Below are positions 24,401 to 35,290 of a DNA stretch of 64,000 nucleotides, in pieces. The notes under the pieces were generated by a model that saw only the letters and a list, made by a program, of their open reading frames with translations, made no database searches and was not told the DNA's origin. A program made the position numbers and the translations under genes. The stretch's first letter is position 1; every line of letters begins with the position of its first letter. This DNA comes from Parus major (lineage: Eukaryota; Chordata; Aves; Passeriformes; Paridae). Where the stretch lies: assembly GCF_001522545.3 (NCBI RefSeq), contig NC_031769.1:9352470-9416469 (forward strand). Direction: 5' to 3'.

Positions 24401-27400
24401 ACAGCTTTGGAATACTCAGGCAAGTTGATCTGGTGAGCTTTTGATAGTTTGCTTTTATTAATAAACCATATTAAGTTTGCCATTTACAATAAATATTGCA
24501 TTTTCAAATATGATTATTACCTCAATGTAACATTAAATGAAATCTCTTAAAAATAGTTTATATATTTTTATTGATACATTTTTATCTGCCAATTAATTTT
24601 GGTTCAATTTAAATCTCCACAGATTAAAGAATTGTTAGATACAAAATCAGGTTGTCTTTCTTTAGGAATATCAAATATTTGGTCTTAACCATTTTTGTGT
24701 TTTTCTCTTGTAACTCATCCTGAAGAAAACGGAGTTCAGAACTTCTTCCACTAATTGACCTGGATTTCTCAGTTAGTTTTTCATTGCTGGATTTGCCCCC
24801 TGTCAATGAGTACGACATGTATATCAGGAATTTTGGTAAAATGGACACCAAGCAGGTGAGTAACCTTACATAGTAATATTTAAATTCTCAAAGGCCTGAT
24901 TTTCCTTCTGCAAAATAATTTTCCTTGAAAAATAAGGTTGCTAAAGCTACCAGGACATAAAGTAGTAAATTAATCATATTCATCTCTAAGCCTCAATTAC
25001 TATAAAGCAATGGTCTTGAAACTTTTGGCCAGACATGCCATTTCATTTCTGTATTAGAAGAGGACTCTCTCATTTCCTTCCCCATTTTCTAAAGGGCTTT
25101 TTTGCCTGTCTGTGGCTCAGTGTCCCCAAATATGCTGGGTTTGGTGTTTGCACATCATGGAAGATATTCTGTATTTTTGCAATATTATTTATTTAGCACT
25201 CTGGTGTGAAATGTGGTAAAATGTACGTGCATGAAATAGTGACACTGTGTCAGTATGCTCAAGTCTGAATTCACAGGCAGAAGAGGTTTAGCTGTAAATT
25301 TCAATTTTAAAATTAATAAGTTCTGTTCAGTTATGTGCTGTCATTCTTAGCTGTGTCACCCCATATATTGATAATTTTATCAATTTTATTCTACTTTAGG
25401 CATATGTTCAGTGTAATGAGGACAATCTTGATAGAGACATTCAGACTGAGGAAGTTGAGACACTGGAGAAATGGACACAGCATCCAGGAGAAAGTGCTCT
25501 TGTATCTGGAGGTGAAGAACACTTTAGTCTTATTCACTCACAGATGAGTTCATGTCATGTAAACTTTCTCTTTGGTGCCCATTACTTGTGTGAGTCTATG
25601 GAGTGGCAGGCTGCTTTGATAGCAAGCTGATACAGGCACTCTGAATCCACATGTGGAAGATATGAAAAATACATGGCAGAAATAATTTTTCTTCTGGCTT
25701 GATGTTTCTGTTGGCAGCAAAAATGAGTCTCCAACAGATCTTGTTCTTCAGCACTGTTATTTCTGCTGATGATAAGTTGATTCCTGCCACTCTCCTCTTG
25801 CTTAAAAATTAAATTGTCCTTGCACTTTTCTTAACTGATTCCCTTTTAAAGCCTCAAGTTTGGTATTTTGTTTTTCTGTTTCTCATAGGTCCCATAAACA
25901 GCCAGGATACATCAGTGAATGGAGCTCTGACGCCTAAAATAGATTCACAAAGATTAGCAAATTTTCTCCGGTCTGCTTGCCAGGTACATTAGATCCTTAA
26001 TATCCTTTATGAGCTGTGTGTTTAAGTATACAGTGGGATAGATCACTTACAGTTCTTGTTCTGACTAATTTAAATAAATTACTTAAATAATACTTGTTAT
26101 CAAGGAGAATAATCTCTCTGCAAAGGAATGGAACCAGAGCTGTGCAACTTCTATGTCTGTAAAGCTGTATTTACAAAGTTATAAAATTAACAAGACAGTT
26201 GATAAAGTTTTATGAAATTAATCCACACAACTTTAGAAAGCTACAAATAGCAAGCTGGAAGATAAGATGACCCTTTTGTTTCTATAAATGTAATTATGTT
26301 TGAAAGGTGATTGCTGTTTTGCTAGAGGAAGATCAAGTTGCAACACAACCCAGGAAACTAAGATCTCGACAAACCAGTCTGTCTATTAGTGATAGCTGTT
26401 TCCAGTTAAATACTAACCAGCCATTCCTCCATGGTAAGGGAACTTTATTCTACACTTTTTAGTGTACAGAGTGATACCTTCTTTCTTATGCAAAGTGCCA
26501 TGTTCTCTGTCATTACTGTGCAAACAGCACATATCAGGATACACAGATGATGTAAACCCCACTTTCCTTTTAATTGCACTAATCTTGCTGGAGCTCTGTG
26601 CAGATTGGTTTCACATAGGGAACATCAGAGCATCTTACAAGAAATAGATTCTATCCCTACCAGATAAAAAGTCAGCAGTTAACGTGATGTGTGTAATGTC
26701 TTGTCCCTGTTGTTGAAGGGCCATCCCAAGGGGTGTAATTCTGTTTGGGATCTTATATTGACAGTAGAGCTCAAGTTACAAATAGGTGAGGTTATTCAAC
26801 AGGGACACTGTAGCCTGATGTATTTGAAAAGCAATTATATCTTCTCCATATAAACAGTAGCTGTTAGATGAAAAGTGAAAAATACAGCATCTCTAAATAA
26901 GTTAGGAAGGCCTATTATAACACAGAACCCTATGTCATCTGACATGAACACATGAGATTAAACAAAAAAAGCCTGGCCTGTGCTGTTTCCCGTTTGAGAC
27001 TCAGTTTAATTTTCAATATATGTACTGGCATCAGATCAGATTGGCTTGCTTATGCCCAGAATAATTATCCTATTAATTTTCTGTGAGTCTCTTCCTATTT
27101 GCTTTCTACTTCTAGTATTTTGAACTCCTTCTCTAGTCCCTCCTTTTTTGTTTTATAGCTTCAAGAGCAACACAGTGTTAATAGAAATATTCTTCATAAT
27201 TGCATCTTAGTTTATTTGTTGCTATAGCAGCTGAATATGCTTTTTCATCTGCAGTGAATTTGCTTTTTCATTTATTGCTTTTCTTTCTTGGCTTTTTTTA
27301 ATGGTTTAGGCCGAAAAATACCCTGCTTGTATGTCTCTCAAGTTCAGAGGCAGACACTACTTTCTGTCCATGGATTACCTGAAAAGGCAGGTGTTGGTTT

Positions 27401-30400
27401 GCTGAGCAGAAAGAGCCTTATATGTGTTTGGAACATCTGGCAGCCCTCCAGTCCTCAGAAAGTTTTAATATGTGATTCAGAGGTATGTTTTAATAACATT
27501 GTACATTTGTCCACCAATTACAAGACTTTATTTAAAGATTTTATATTTACTTGGGGTCCTTTTTTATGTCTTGCTGCAAAATATGCCCTCTTCTGTCTTC
27601 TGAGAAACATATTTGAACCTAGTGAACAAAGACTATTCTCATTCTGTTCTGTGCTCCAGAACCAGATTGTAGTGATGGTCATGGTGTTTTGTTGGTTGTT
27701 TTGATTGTTTAATTTTTACTGTATTTCATGGTTGAAGAGTAGTGGAAGTAAAACATCTGGTTCAGATGCTGTTAGGACTTCTCTTTACTCATCATTCCCA
27801 TACAGCTGAGTCACCTCTTTCAGCTTTGTGACAGTTGATACAGATTACACAATGATTGTTTTGAAAAGGGAAGGCCTACTGAAGGTCTTGTATCCTACTA
27901 CCATTTTAAAGTAGATTTTCCTTTTGCCATAAACACATGTAATCCCTATTTTCTGGGTTTCCATGCTCACAAACCTATTTCAGGCTCATCAAACAATTCA
28001 TCTTTATCATATCATCCTTGCATGTTTTTACTGTTTTACAGGTGGTATGTTGCTGCCTTAGTCCCAGTAAAGCAACATTAGTTTTTGCTGGAACAGTAGA
28101 TGGTTCATTGTTGGTGTGGGATCTTCGAGAAGACTCAAGAATGCACCCTTGTATGATGATCAGTGAAACTGAGTGGACATTTAGAGTTCCCACATTTTCC
28201 ACAGGTGAGCATCTGTGCATCCTGGTCAGTCACTGTGCACAGTGGAATTGTAACCTGAGTCTTGATGTTTCTGTAATGTTCGTGCAAGATATCCTGGAGT
28301 GAAGAATAACATATAGCAATAGTTTTGTAAATAATTTTATTAGGAGTGTAGGTTTAGTTTAGTTATTAGGAAGACATTTTTTTTTCTGTGGGAGTGGTGA
28401 GGCACTGGCACAGCTTGCCCATGGAAGTTGTGGCTGCCCCATCCCTGAAAGTGGTGTAGGCCAGGCTGGATGGGGCTCTGAGCAACCTGGTCCAGCAGAA
28501 GCTGTCCCTGCCCACAGCTGGGGGTTGGAACAAGATGATCTTTATCCCTTCAGTCCAAATCATGCTAGGATTTTCTGATGTAACTCTGGCTGTGGTACTA
28601 TTATTTTTCTAAAACACCCCACTACACACATTGACCAAATCCTCTTTTCTTCACAAGTGTTTCTAATTGCAGCAGCCATGTAAAAGTAGTTGGCTGTAGA
28701 TAGACTTTTTAGCTTTTTTAGTAGGTCAAAGATGCTTGGTATTGTGTTGCACACTGGTAGTCAAATGGATGTGTACAGTTTCATGTGGTTGCTTATGTAA
28801 GCAGGCAGGTTTAATGCTGGATACTTAGGAAGATTTAATGCCTTCAGTCTTAAATGAGATTGAGTTCAGTGCACAGGGCAAGTCCAGGAATCGTGGGTGC
28901 CTGACAAAGAACACACACTGAAATTACTCTAAACACACATTTGCCTTAAAATGTTATTAAATGGTAAATACATATTTTCTTGTGGTGAATACTTTGTTTT
29001 AGGATATTTTAGGATATTTTCTACTAAGAGTAATTTTCCTTCAATTCTGTCTTCTTTTATAGTAAACAGTGATTTATTTCTACCCCTGTTGTTTATGGAG
29101 CTTGAAATAATTCTTTCCATGCTAACCTGAAATGGCAGATTTTAATGAAATGTCTGGTACAGTGGAATAAATCAGTCATTTGGAAAATGAGAAGTGAATA
29201 GAAATATTGAAACATTGATTTATCTAGTAGTATTTTGTTAATTTAGCAAACTGTTTGCAGTACTGTATTTGAGACTTGTGCAAAGGTCATTCATTATTTG
29301 CAATTCTTTCTTTGTATCATCATTCTCCCATAAGCTGAAAAGTGATTAAGATTTTATTGTTGCTTTTTGTGGAAAGTACTATGTTTAACTTTCATGATCC
29401 TTATTTACAGATGGCATTCTCAACTCAGTAAACCACACCTCTCCTATACTGGCAGTGGAACCTGTCTCAACTTCTCTCACCAGTGACCACAGTTATGGGC
29501 TCTCAAGCCTCTCTTACCAGGAGGGTATGTAAACTGCTCTTCTAAGCATCAGTACATCTGAGTCTTTCTTTAGGAATCTAGTGAAACAAACATCATAGCC
29601 AAAATCCAGTTTATAATTCCAGTCTGCCTCTTTAGTTGTTTGTAGTATCAATTGCATGCAACATTCATATTTGTTTTCTGCTCTCATTTTTATGTAATGT
29701 TCATTCAGTGCAGCTTCATATCAGATGTGGTTGTGTGCTTGCTATAATGTCTGCTTTCTAGACCATATTTCTATGATAAAACAAGTTATCACTCAAAAAC
29801 TGCCTTTGGAAGAATCTTAATGCTTTTCTAATGTCCAAAAAAAATACCTGTCTGAGTCAGTGGAGCAATTTTCTTATATCTGAAAACACTTAAAATATGT
29901 GGCTCTAACTGGTGTTTTTTCTGTGCCTTTTTCTGTTCTTTTAATGGACCTTTGCAAAGAAACTCTAATCCTCACATCCTCAAATTCTCAGACAGTGTGC
30001 TAGGGAAGACATTATCACTTCCGTTGCAGATTTGTACTTTGAAATCCATAGTGGTTTGAAGAAATGTGCTGCCTATTGCAGGCTTTACAAGATTCCATCT
30101 GTTACACTTTTATGTCCCCTTCCAAAGTCCATGCAGAATCCAGACATTTTAAAAAAGATGCAGACTGAGATCATCTGCCTTTCTGGTAGGACAAGCTGCA
30201 CATACTGGAATAGACAGAAATATAGAACAGACTGTTTAAGTTGGGAGGGAACTGCAAGGATCATCCAGTCCAGCTGCCTGATCGATTTGGGGCTGACCAT
30301 CTTAAAACATGTTAAGGGCATTGTGCAAATGCCTCCTCAACACTGACAGGCCTGGGGCATTGACCACCTCTCTAGGAAGCCTGTTCCAATATTTGACCAC

Positions 30401-33400
30401 CCTGTCAGTAAAGAAAGTTTCATGCCTTTTTTTTCCTTTGGTAGAATTAGGACACTTTCCCTTTTTATTCAGCTGAAAGATTGTAGAAGTTTCAGGGGAT
30501 GTATTAGTGTTGGAAATGTTTCAAATTCTTCAATATTGTTCAGGAGGAAGGTCAGTGTATGAATATAAATTGTTGCCTTTCTGTCTATAGAAATGTCAAG
30601 CTCTCCATTTCAGATAGCTTCAATGGATGAAAATGGAATCCTCAACATGTGGGTGAGTATGTATGAAAAGAGAGAGTATAATGTGTAATAAAATACTTCA
30701 AATACAACAACCCAAATTCAGAATTTCTGATGAGAATTGCCTCCCTGAAAAGTACAGCAACACTAACCATTCTGTTGGAATTCTCCTTCAAAGTTTTGAT
30801 CTGACTCCCTTATGTTATCTTTAGGCAAAAGTATTAACAGGTACATGAATTCATGTAAAAAGACAATCAATTGTTTTACTTCATAAAAATATGTTCACGT
30901 ATTTCCAGTAGTTAATTAATAGTCCTCAGTTATCTCTCACCCACCTACTTTATTTTAAAATAAAAGTGATGTCAGAGATGATACTGAATGTAAGGGAGAA
31001 ATTAAATTTCTAATTTATGTAAAGCAAATGCTAAAGAGATAAAAAGTAAAAATCAGAAGATAAGATTTCCTTGCCTAAAATATGGTAATAGGGAAAGCAC
31101 CAGGTCTGCTGCTGTTAATTACTGTCCAGAAAACTCTTCTGTCACATGTTTTCAGTGGTTTTTTTACCTGATGCAGCTTTGGCCCAGCTGCTGAACCTGT
31201 GGATAATAAGGCATAAAAGAATTTCACCTCTGTGTCAGTAATCAAGTTCCTTAAAGCCTTAACTTCAGTTACTTTAGTAACTTTCATAGCAACAGATTCA
31301 GGCCAATTGATCTACCCTTTTTATTTAATGTACAGTTCATGTATAGTTCATTTTATTCATGTATAGGAAAGCACTGGAAATGTATTACAATTCCTTGTTT
31401 GGGGTGGGTTTTTTTGTGACTGACCAAACAACAAGATACCAACTAGCAATTAAGTGTAGAATGTAGCTTTCCATATTCTGCTTTCCATCAGGGAACATCC
31501 AGCAGGCATGTGAAGCTATTTTTAGAATTGCAGACATTGATAGGGAATAGAGAATCTACCTGTAACCATTGTAATGTTAGACCTGCCTCTCCAAACTGTC
31601 CTTTACATTATTACTTACTATTACAACTTGTTAAAAAACTTGGAAGTCTGGTAAATTTTGATTGTTTATTAATGTTAAATATTGACTTTTCAGGTAGTTG
31701 TTGAATTGCGAAAAGTGGATCTAGCGGGTTCACAAACTGACTTAGGTGAGTACTGTGCATTAGAGGTAGAATGAAATGCTCCAGTTTTGAGACTATGAAG
31801 TTAAAAGAGAGAGGAAGAGTCAGTGATGCCAAGAAGTAATTTAGAAGAAGGCAAAATTACTGAGGAAAAGGTCAGTCCTGAATAGTTCATAGCTGATGTT
31901 TGGGGTTATTGGTTAGGTATGAGAATCATTTTCACTGCTATCTAAATCTCATCTGCTAATTCTATATTGTTAATTGCCACTAGACAGACACATTTCTTAC
32001 AATGTCAGAGTAGTTTTTTGTGTTGTCAACAGCTTTTTTTTTTCAAAGAATGTGTGATTCTGTGTATTTGGTCCTCCTCTTTGTACCTTAGTTTTAACCA
32101 AACCTGATATAGTGCTTCTGTTGTTGCCTGTGTCTCCATTTTGAGAATTGTCCTGAAAGCTCTTTTTTAGGTAAGATAAGTAATTTAGTGTGAGAAAAAT
32201 TTTCTGTGAAAACACTGAAGAACCAATTCCATTCAACCATTTATGAGTTATGTAAATGGAGAAAATGACATTCTTTGTTCTTTAAACAAATTTACACTTA
32301 CATGCTTACCTAACTGGAAAAGGCTGCAACAAAAATCCTTTTACATTTGAAAATACATAAATAAACAATGAAGTAATCCCAGCAAATTAGAACTTTTGAT
32401 CAGTTTCTATAAGATCATGTGCAATGCAATGTCAGGCTATATTAAGCTGCTAAAGCTGGGTATTATGTCTGTGGAAAGGTGCATCTTAAAGCCGTGGTCA
32501 TATGTTGACACATTTTTAATGCAACCATGAGTAAAACTATTTCCTCTTCAAAAAATTGTTGTCCTTGAAGGACTTGAAGTATTTATGTTGTTCTCTGCTA
32601 GCAAGCAACATACACCAACTTCATGGATGCATTATTGCACTATCTCATCACTATAATTAATTGTCAAAGATCCAAGTAACATAAATGGGCATTTGAACCA
32701 CTTCTAGAATTGGGTCTTACAGAGTGCTGAAAAACAAACATGTAACTATATTTCTATTTCTGTCAAAGATTGTAACTTCAGACTTGAATTCTGAAGCAAA
32801 TAGCTCTAAATTATATAAGATTCTTACACGTCAAAGGCTGTAAACTGATTATGAATTATCCTTTTACTTATTAATTTACTATTTAATTTGTTGATTGCGC
32901 TTTTTTTAATGCAAAGTTCTTCAATCAGTTCAAATAATAATATTTTATAATTTTAGGTTTAGTTCCTGGAGGGAGAGTGAAGTTAGTACATAGCTCTACT
33001 ATGGAATTGAATAACAGGTAAGAAAACTGGGGCATTTCAATTTTACATATGTTATCTCACAAAGCTAATTTTTCTTATACCTTACTAATTTGCTGTTCCC
33101 TAAGACATATTTAACATTATTTTCTGTTTGTGTTGTTTTGTTTTTTTTAATACACATTTCTTCCTATATCTAGTCATAGACATTTTAGATCAGAGTTTCT
33201 GTACGTACTTGCACAGCTTAAGGAGACAATTTACTGTGTTAATGTCATCTTTTGCCTTTGCTATTTTCCTCAGCCTTTTCCCAAAGGATATTAGCCAGAG
33301 AATGCCACAGACACTGACTATTAAATTTCTGTCTTCTAATACCAATCACTTCATTGTTGGAACAAACATTGTGAGTACCATGCTGGAATTCATCTTGTTG

Positions 33401-34963
33401 TTAGTTTTTTGGTTTGGAAACTGTCTCATTTAGTTGGAATTTGACCAGTAGACTGTATATAAAATTTAGAATTTGTGCCTATATTATTAAAATTTTTAGC
33501 TAATAACATTTGTTAGGTAGTAAGGATCTTTTAAAGTATCAGTTCATGAATTATTTAACTTTTTCCTGTAATACCAATAATGCAAGTTTTGTTTCATTTT
33601 GTTTAATTAATTTTCTTTATATTGTTCATAGGGTCTGGTAGGCCATGGTACAAGACATGATTTAAAAGTTGTTCCAAAGCTATTCAGACCCCAGGAGAGC
33701 AGACTAAGATCAATAAGCATCACTGCAATTGATTTCTTCCCTTTTGGAAAGCCACTGTTTTTGGTATGAAAACATTTTAATAAAAGTTTGATTTTTTAAT
33801 TATTTGCTGAGGCAGTATTTCTACTTTGATGTATTTAATTAGATGTGATAGTTGATTTACCTCACTAATTCAAATCTGCCATGAAGGGTGACAAAAAATC
33901 ATAGAATAATAGGATCATTTAGGTTGGAAAAGACCCCCCAAGATCATCAAGTACAACCCTTAACTCACCACTGCCAAGTCCACCAGTAAGCCACTTTTTA
34001 TATCTTGCTTAGTTTGTTTTGTTCCAGAATGTATTTTCTTTTCATCTGTGGTGTAGGTTGGTTGTTCAGATGGAAGTATTAGATTACATCAGATGACATC
34101 AGAGTATCCCCTCATGCAGTGGAATGGGAGCACAAAGGGCCAGCCAATTCTTGCCCTGCAGTGGGCTTTGACAAGACCTGCTGTGTTCTTTGCCCTGGAT
34201 GCATCATCCAATATTTACATTTGGGATCTTCTGGAAAATGATTTGTTGCCTGTGGCAAAGCAGACTATCCCATCAGAGAAGTAAGTGCTCTCTTCTTTAC
34301 AAAATATTAATATTGTTGCATGGGTTTTTTTGCTTGACTTTAAATGGTCATTAGAATTTTCTTTTCTAACTCTATTTTGTGAACTACCTAAAGTGAGGAG
34401 ACAAACTACAGCGGGCTAAATTTTGACTGTCTTCCCTAGGCTGAAGTTAGCCTTTCTGAATATCCCTCTAACTAAAAGCTTTCCTTGGTTCCTTGTAAAC
34501 TGTAGTAACACACTGCTAGTTTTTGGAGAAAATATTACAATTTTTAAATTTATTACACTGTACTGGAAAATACCATCAAACATTGTTCATTTTTACAAGC
34601 TTGAAATAATTTACAACCATGATTAGAAATTGATGATGAAATGCATGGGGGAAGAATTGCATGTTATATACATGAAATGGTTGCAACTGGTGGAAAGCTA
34701 AAGAACATGCTGGGACTTGAGCAGAAAAGAAGAATAATTTCTATTTATTTTGCCTCAATTAAAAAACACTCCCCTGTTCTTTTGATTTCAGGGTTGTAAC
34801 TATGACTCTGCTGGGAGAGCCAGAAAAAGCAAATGGATTGTTAGGCATCGTGCTGGCCAAGGAATCTGGACAGATAGACATTCAGTATGTAAAGAAGAAG
34901 TGGGCATTACCTCAGCCTGAGGAATCTGACAAACTGTATTCTATTTTATTGCAGTCTTTTTAG
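9345..34963 (+). CDS. DYNC2I1: Dynein-2 intermediate chain 1 (WDR60), complete 24-exon gene
   Basis: DYNC2I1 is one of two WD-repeat intermediate chains of cytoplasmic dynein-2, the motor for retrograde intraflagellar transport in cilia. In human it is linked to short-rib thoracic dysplasia. I joined 24 coding exons (listed separately) with GT-AG sites and matching phases: 3075 nt, 1024 residues, against about 1066 in human. In order: a Lys/Arg/Glu-rich disordered N-terminal half (residues 1-330), an acidic patch (355-376), the conserved light-chain-binding region with LIDLDFS (463-469) and [11 protein letters not shown] (481-491), then a C-terminal WD-repeat propeller (about 610-1010) with CVWNIW (647-652), VWDL (691-694) and YIWDLL (947-952). 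The start follows family alignment ([13 protein letters not shown]). Identity comes from recalled similarity to human WDR60. No frameshift or internal stop was found. Confidence 0.96.
11872..11925 (+). CDS. DYNC2I1: DYNC2I1 coding exon 2 (residues 6-23)
   Basis: Acceptor TTGTTCTAG, donor AAG|GTGGAT. It encodes [18 protein letters not shown], strongly matching the human N-terminus. The length of 54 nt is a multiple of three. Confidence 0.93.
12758..13175 (+). CDS. DYNC2I1: DYNC2I1 coding exon 3 (residues 24-163)
   Basis: Acceptor TTTATTTCAG, donor TTGG|GTAAGT in phase 1. This is the largest exon. It is almost purely charged (Arg, Lys, Glu, Asp) with a purine-rich coding strand, matching the disordered N-terminal region of the family. 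Antisense open frames here are shadows. Confidence 0.93.
13702..13754 (+). CDS. DYNC2I1: DYNC2I1 coding exon 4 (residues 163-180)
   Basis: Acceptor GTGTTCTAG, donor CAGAAG|GTAAAG. The joined frame gives [18 protein letters not shown], which continues the charged region in phase with both neighbours. Confidence 0.9.
14352..14678 (+). CDS. DYNC2I1: DYNC2I1 coding exon 5 (residues 181-289)
   Basis: Acceptor CCCTTTGCAG, donor CTAAAG|GTAGGT, 327 nt in phase 0. It starts [20 protein letters not shown] and continues as a Lys/Glu/His/Ser-rich charged segment, probably helical or disordered. Confidence 0.93.
16010..16068 (+). CDS. DYNC2I1: DYNC2I1 coding exon 6 (residues 290-309)
   Basis: Acceptor TTTCACAG, donor ACAAG|GTCAGT in phase 2. 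It encodes [19 protein letters not shown] and then part of an Arg codon completed by exon 7. Confidence 0.87.
17880..17937 (+). CDS. DYNC2I1: DYNC2I1 coding exon 7 (residues 309-328)
   Basis: Acceptor TTGAATAG, donor CAAGAG|GTAAAA. It encodes [20 protein letters not shown] after joining. The phase fits on both sides, but the sequence is charged and low in information. Confidence 0.85.
19455..19532 (+). CDS. DYNC2I1: DYNC2I1 coding exon 8 (residues 329-354)
   Basis: Acceptor CTTATATAG, donor TTTGAA|GTAAGT, 78 nt in phase 0. It encodes [20 protein letters not shown] and then YENDFE, leading into the acidic patch. Confidence 0.92.
20700..20895 (+). CDS. DYNC2I1: DYNC2I1 coding exon 9 (residues 355-420)
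   Basis: Acceptor ACTTTCAAAG, donor CATGG|GTATGT in phase 1. It begins with the acidic run [11 protein letters not shown] and contains [16 protein letters not shown], which is well conserved with human WDR60. Confidence 0.94.
22512..22614 (+). CDS. DYNC2I1: DYNC2I1 coding exon 10 (residues 420-454)
   Basis: Acceptor AATATCACAG, donor CAGAA|GTAAGT in phase 2. It encodes [19 protein letters not shown] and then [15 protein letters not shown]. The CGIFMDF segment matches the family (human CGIFVDF), and only this frame joins both neighbours. Confidence 0.92.
24726..24855 (+). CDS. DYNC2I1: DYNC2I1 coding exon 11 (residues 454-497)
   Basis: Donor AAGCAG|GTGAGT. The acceptor is inferred at ATCCTGAAG|AAAA because an in-frame TGA (24721-24723) bars any earlier start and phase 1 is required. 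It encodes the most conserved core: [20 protein letters not shown] and then YDMYIRNFG. Confidence 0.93.
25400..25511 (+). CDS. DYNC2I1: DYNC2I1 coding exon 12 (residues 498-535)
   Basis: Acceptor CTACTTTAG, donor TGGAG|GTGAAG in phase 1. It encodes [20 protein letters not shown] and then a WTQHPGES segment. DIQTEE (510-515) resembles an LC8-type light-chain binding motif; that reading is inference. Confidence 0.94.
25889..25983 (+). CDS. DYNC2I1: DYNC2I1 coding exon 13 (residues 535-566)
   Basis: Acceptor TTCTCATAG, donor TGCCAG|GTACAT. It encodes a variable stretch followed by [17 protein letters not shown], matching human PKIDTPRLCSFLRAACQ. Confidence 0.94.
26307..26433 (+). CDS. DYNC2I1: DYNC2I1 coding exon 14 (residues 567-609)
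   Basis: Acceptor TTTGAAAG|GTG has a poor pyrimidine tract; donor CATG|GTAAGG in phase 1. It encodes [14 protein letters not shown], then a Ser-rich linker and [10 protein letters not shown], equivalent to the family's VLLEED and NTSLPFLQ segments. Confidence 0.92.
27310..27482 (+). CDS. DYNC2I1: DYNC2I1 coding exon 15 (residues 609-666)
   Basis: Acceptor ATGGTTTAG, donor TCAGAG|GTATGT. It is the start of the WD propeller: [15 protein letters not shown], then [20 protein letters not shown], a typical blade ending. Confidence 0.95.
28042..28204 (+). CDS. DYNC2I1: DYNC2I1 coding exon 16 (residues 667-721)
   Basis: Acceptor TGTTTTACAG, donor CCACAG|GTGAGC in phase 1. WD blade: [19 protein letters not shown], then [10 protein letters not shown]. 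Confidence 0.96.
28343..28567 (+). mobile_element. CR1 3' fragment, plus strand, in DYNC2I1 intron 16
   Basis: Sense-orientation CR1 text: TTATTAGGAAGACA, then GTGGTGAGGCACTGGCACAG, then GGCCAGGCTGGATGGGGCTC, then GGAACAAGATGATCTTTATC, ending near AAATCATGCTAGGAT. It is about 225 bp of the 3' region only and lies between exons 16 and 17. Confidence 0.9.
29411..29524 (+). CDS. DYNC2I1: DYNC2I1 coding exon 17 (residues 721-759)
   Basis: Acceptor TTATTTACAG, donor GGAGG|GTATGT in phase 1. It encodes [20 protein letters not shown] and then a Ser-rich segment ending LSYQE, as in the family's loop between blades. Confidence 0.93.
30215..30425 (-). mobile_element. CR1 3' fragment, minus strand, in DYNC2I1 intron 17
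   Basis: Reverse-orientation CR1: TATAGAACAGACTGTTTAAG, then CAAGGATCATCCAGTCCAGC, then GACCACCTCTCTAGGAAGCC, then CACCCTGTCAGTAAAGAAAG. It is diverged and about 210 bp long. Confidence 0.85.
30591..30652 (+). CDS. DYNC2I1: DYNC2I1 coding exon 18 (residues 759-779)
   Basis: Acceptor CTGTCTATAG, donor ATGTGG|GTGAGT. It encodes [20 protein letters not shown] and a final Trp. It is a WD blade edge like human IASLDESGVLNVW. Confidence 0.94.
31694..31745 (+). CDS. DYNC2I1: DYNC2I1 coding exon 19 (residues 780-797)
   Basis: Acceptor GACTTTTCAG, donor CTTAG|GTGAGT in phase 1. It encodes [17 protein letters not shown], matching human VVVELPKADIAGS. Confidence 0.94.
32957..33017 (+). CDS. DYNC2I1: DYNC2I1 coding exon 20 (residues 797-817)
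   Basis: Acceptor ATAATTTTAG, donor AACAG|GTAAGA in phase 2. It encodes [20 protein letters not shown], matching human [12 protein letters not shown]. Confidence 0.94.
33274..33370 (+). CDS. DYNC2I1: DYNC2I1 coding exon 21 (residues 817-849)
   Basis: Acceptor TTTTCCTCAG, donor AACATT|GTGAGT. It encodes [20 protein letters not shown] and then [13 protein letters not shown], like human NVKFLPSDPNHFIIGTDM. Confidence 0.94.
33632..33763 (+). CDS. DYNC2I1: DYNC2I1 coding exon 22 (residues 850-893)
   Basis: Acceptor TTGTTCATAG, donor TTTTTG|GTATGA, 132 nt in phase 0. It encodes [20 protein letters not shown], then [15 protein letters not shown], a WD blade. Confidence 0.95.
33896..33995 (-). mobile_element. 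Short CR1 3' end, minus strand, in DYNC2I1 intron 22
   Basis: It contains AAATCATAGAATAATAGG, then TTTAGGTTGGAAAAGACC, then CAAGATCATCAAGTACAACC. It is about 100 bp, a severely 5'-truncated copy ending about 60 bp before exon 23. Confidence 0.85.
34057..34280 (+). CDS. DYNC2I1: DYNC2I1 coding exon 23 (residues 894-968)
   Basis: Acceptor GTGGTGTAG, donor GAGAA|GTAAGT in phase 2. It encodes [12 protein letters not shown], then [14 protein letters not shown] and [18 protein letters not shown], covering two WD blade strands. Confidence 0.96.
34792..34963 (+). CDS. DYNC2I1: DYNC2I1 terminal coding exon 24 (residues 968-1024, stop)
   Basis: Acceptor TTGATTTCAG. It encodes [20 protein letters not shown], then [20 protein letters not shown], ending LLQSF and TAG at 34961-34963. 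The human protein runs somewhat further past this region, so the tail is slightly shorter here. Confidence 0.95.
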
Positions 34964-35290
34964 AAACAGGGTTGTACAATTTATTGTGCAAAATGTGTAG
35001 TTTATTTTTTATTTCAATTAAAAAATTTGTAATGCAATTTGTATATTATTTGTATATATTTTAAAGACTATCAATACATTATTTCAACAAACAATATATT
35101 TTATGATAAAAATGACAGAATCAAATTTACCATTATTGTACTCAAAAATATGTTTGCTGTGTTTCATTATTGAAAGTATTTTACATGTACATATACTTTT
35201 AAAAAATACCAAAAATGCATTCCTATAAATTGCACTGCTGTTTTTCATTATTTCACTCTGAAATAAATCAGCAATTCTTTGGCAAACATA
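34964..35290 (+). promoter_or_regulatory. DYNC2I1: DYNC2I1 3' UTR with candidate poly(A) signals
   Basis: This is AT-rich sequence after the stop. ATTAAA at 35018-35023 is a variant signal 55 bp past the stop. AATAAA at 35262-35267 is a canonical signal followed about 25 bp later by a GT-rich stretch (GTTGTGTTTCTGT). Either could define the 3' end; the second looks stronger. Confidence 0.6.
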
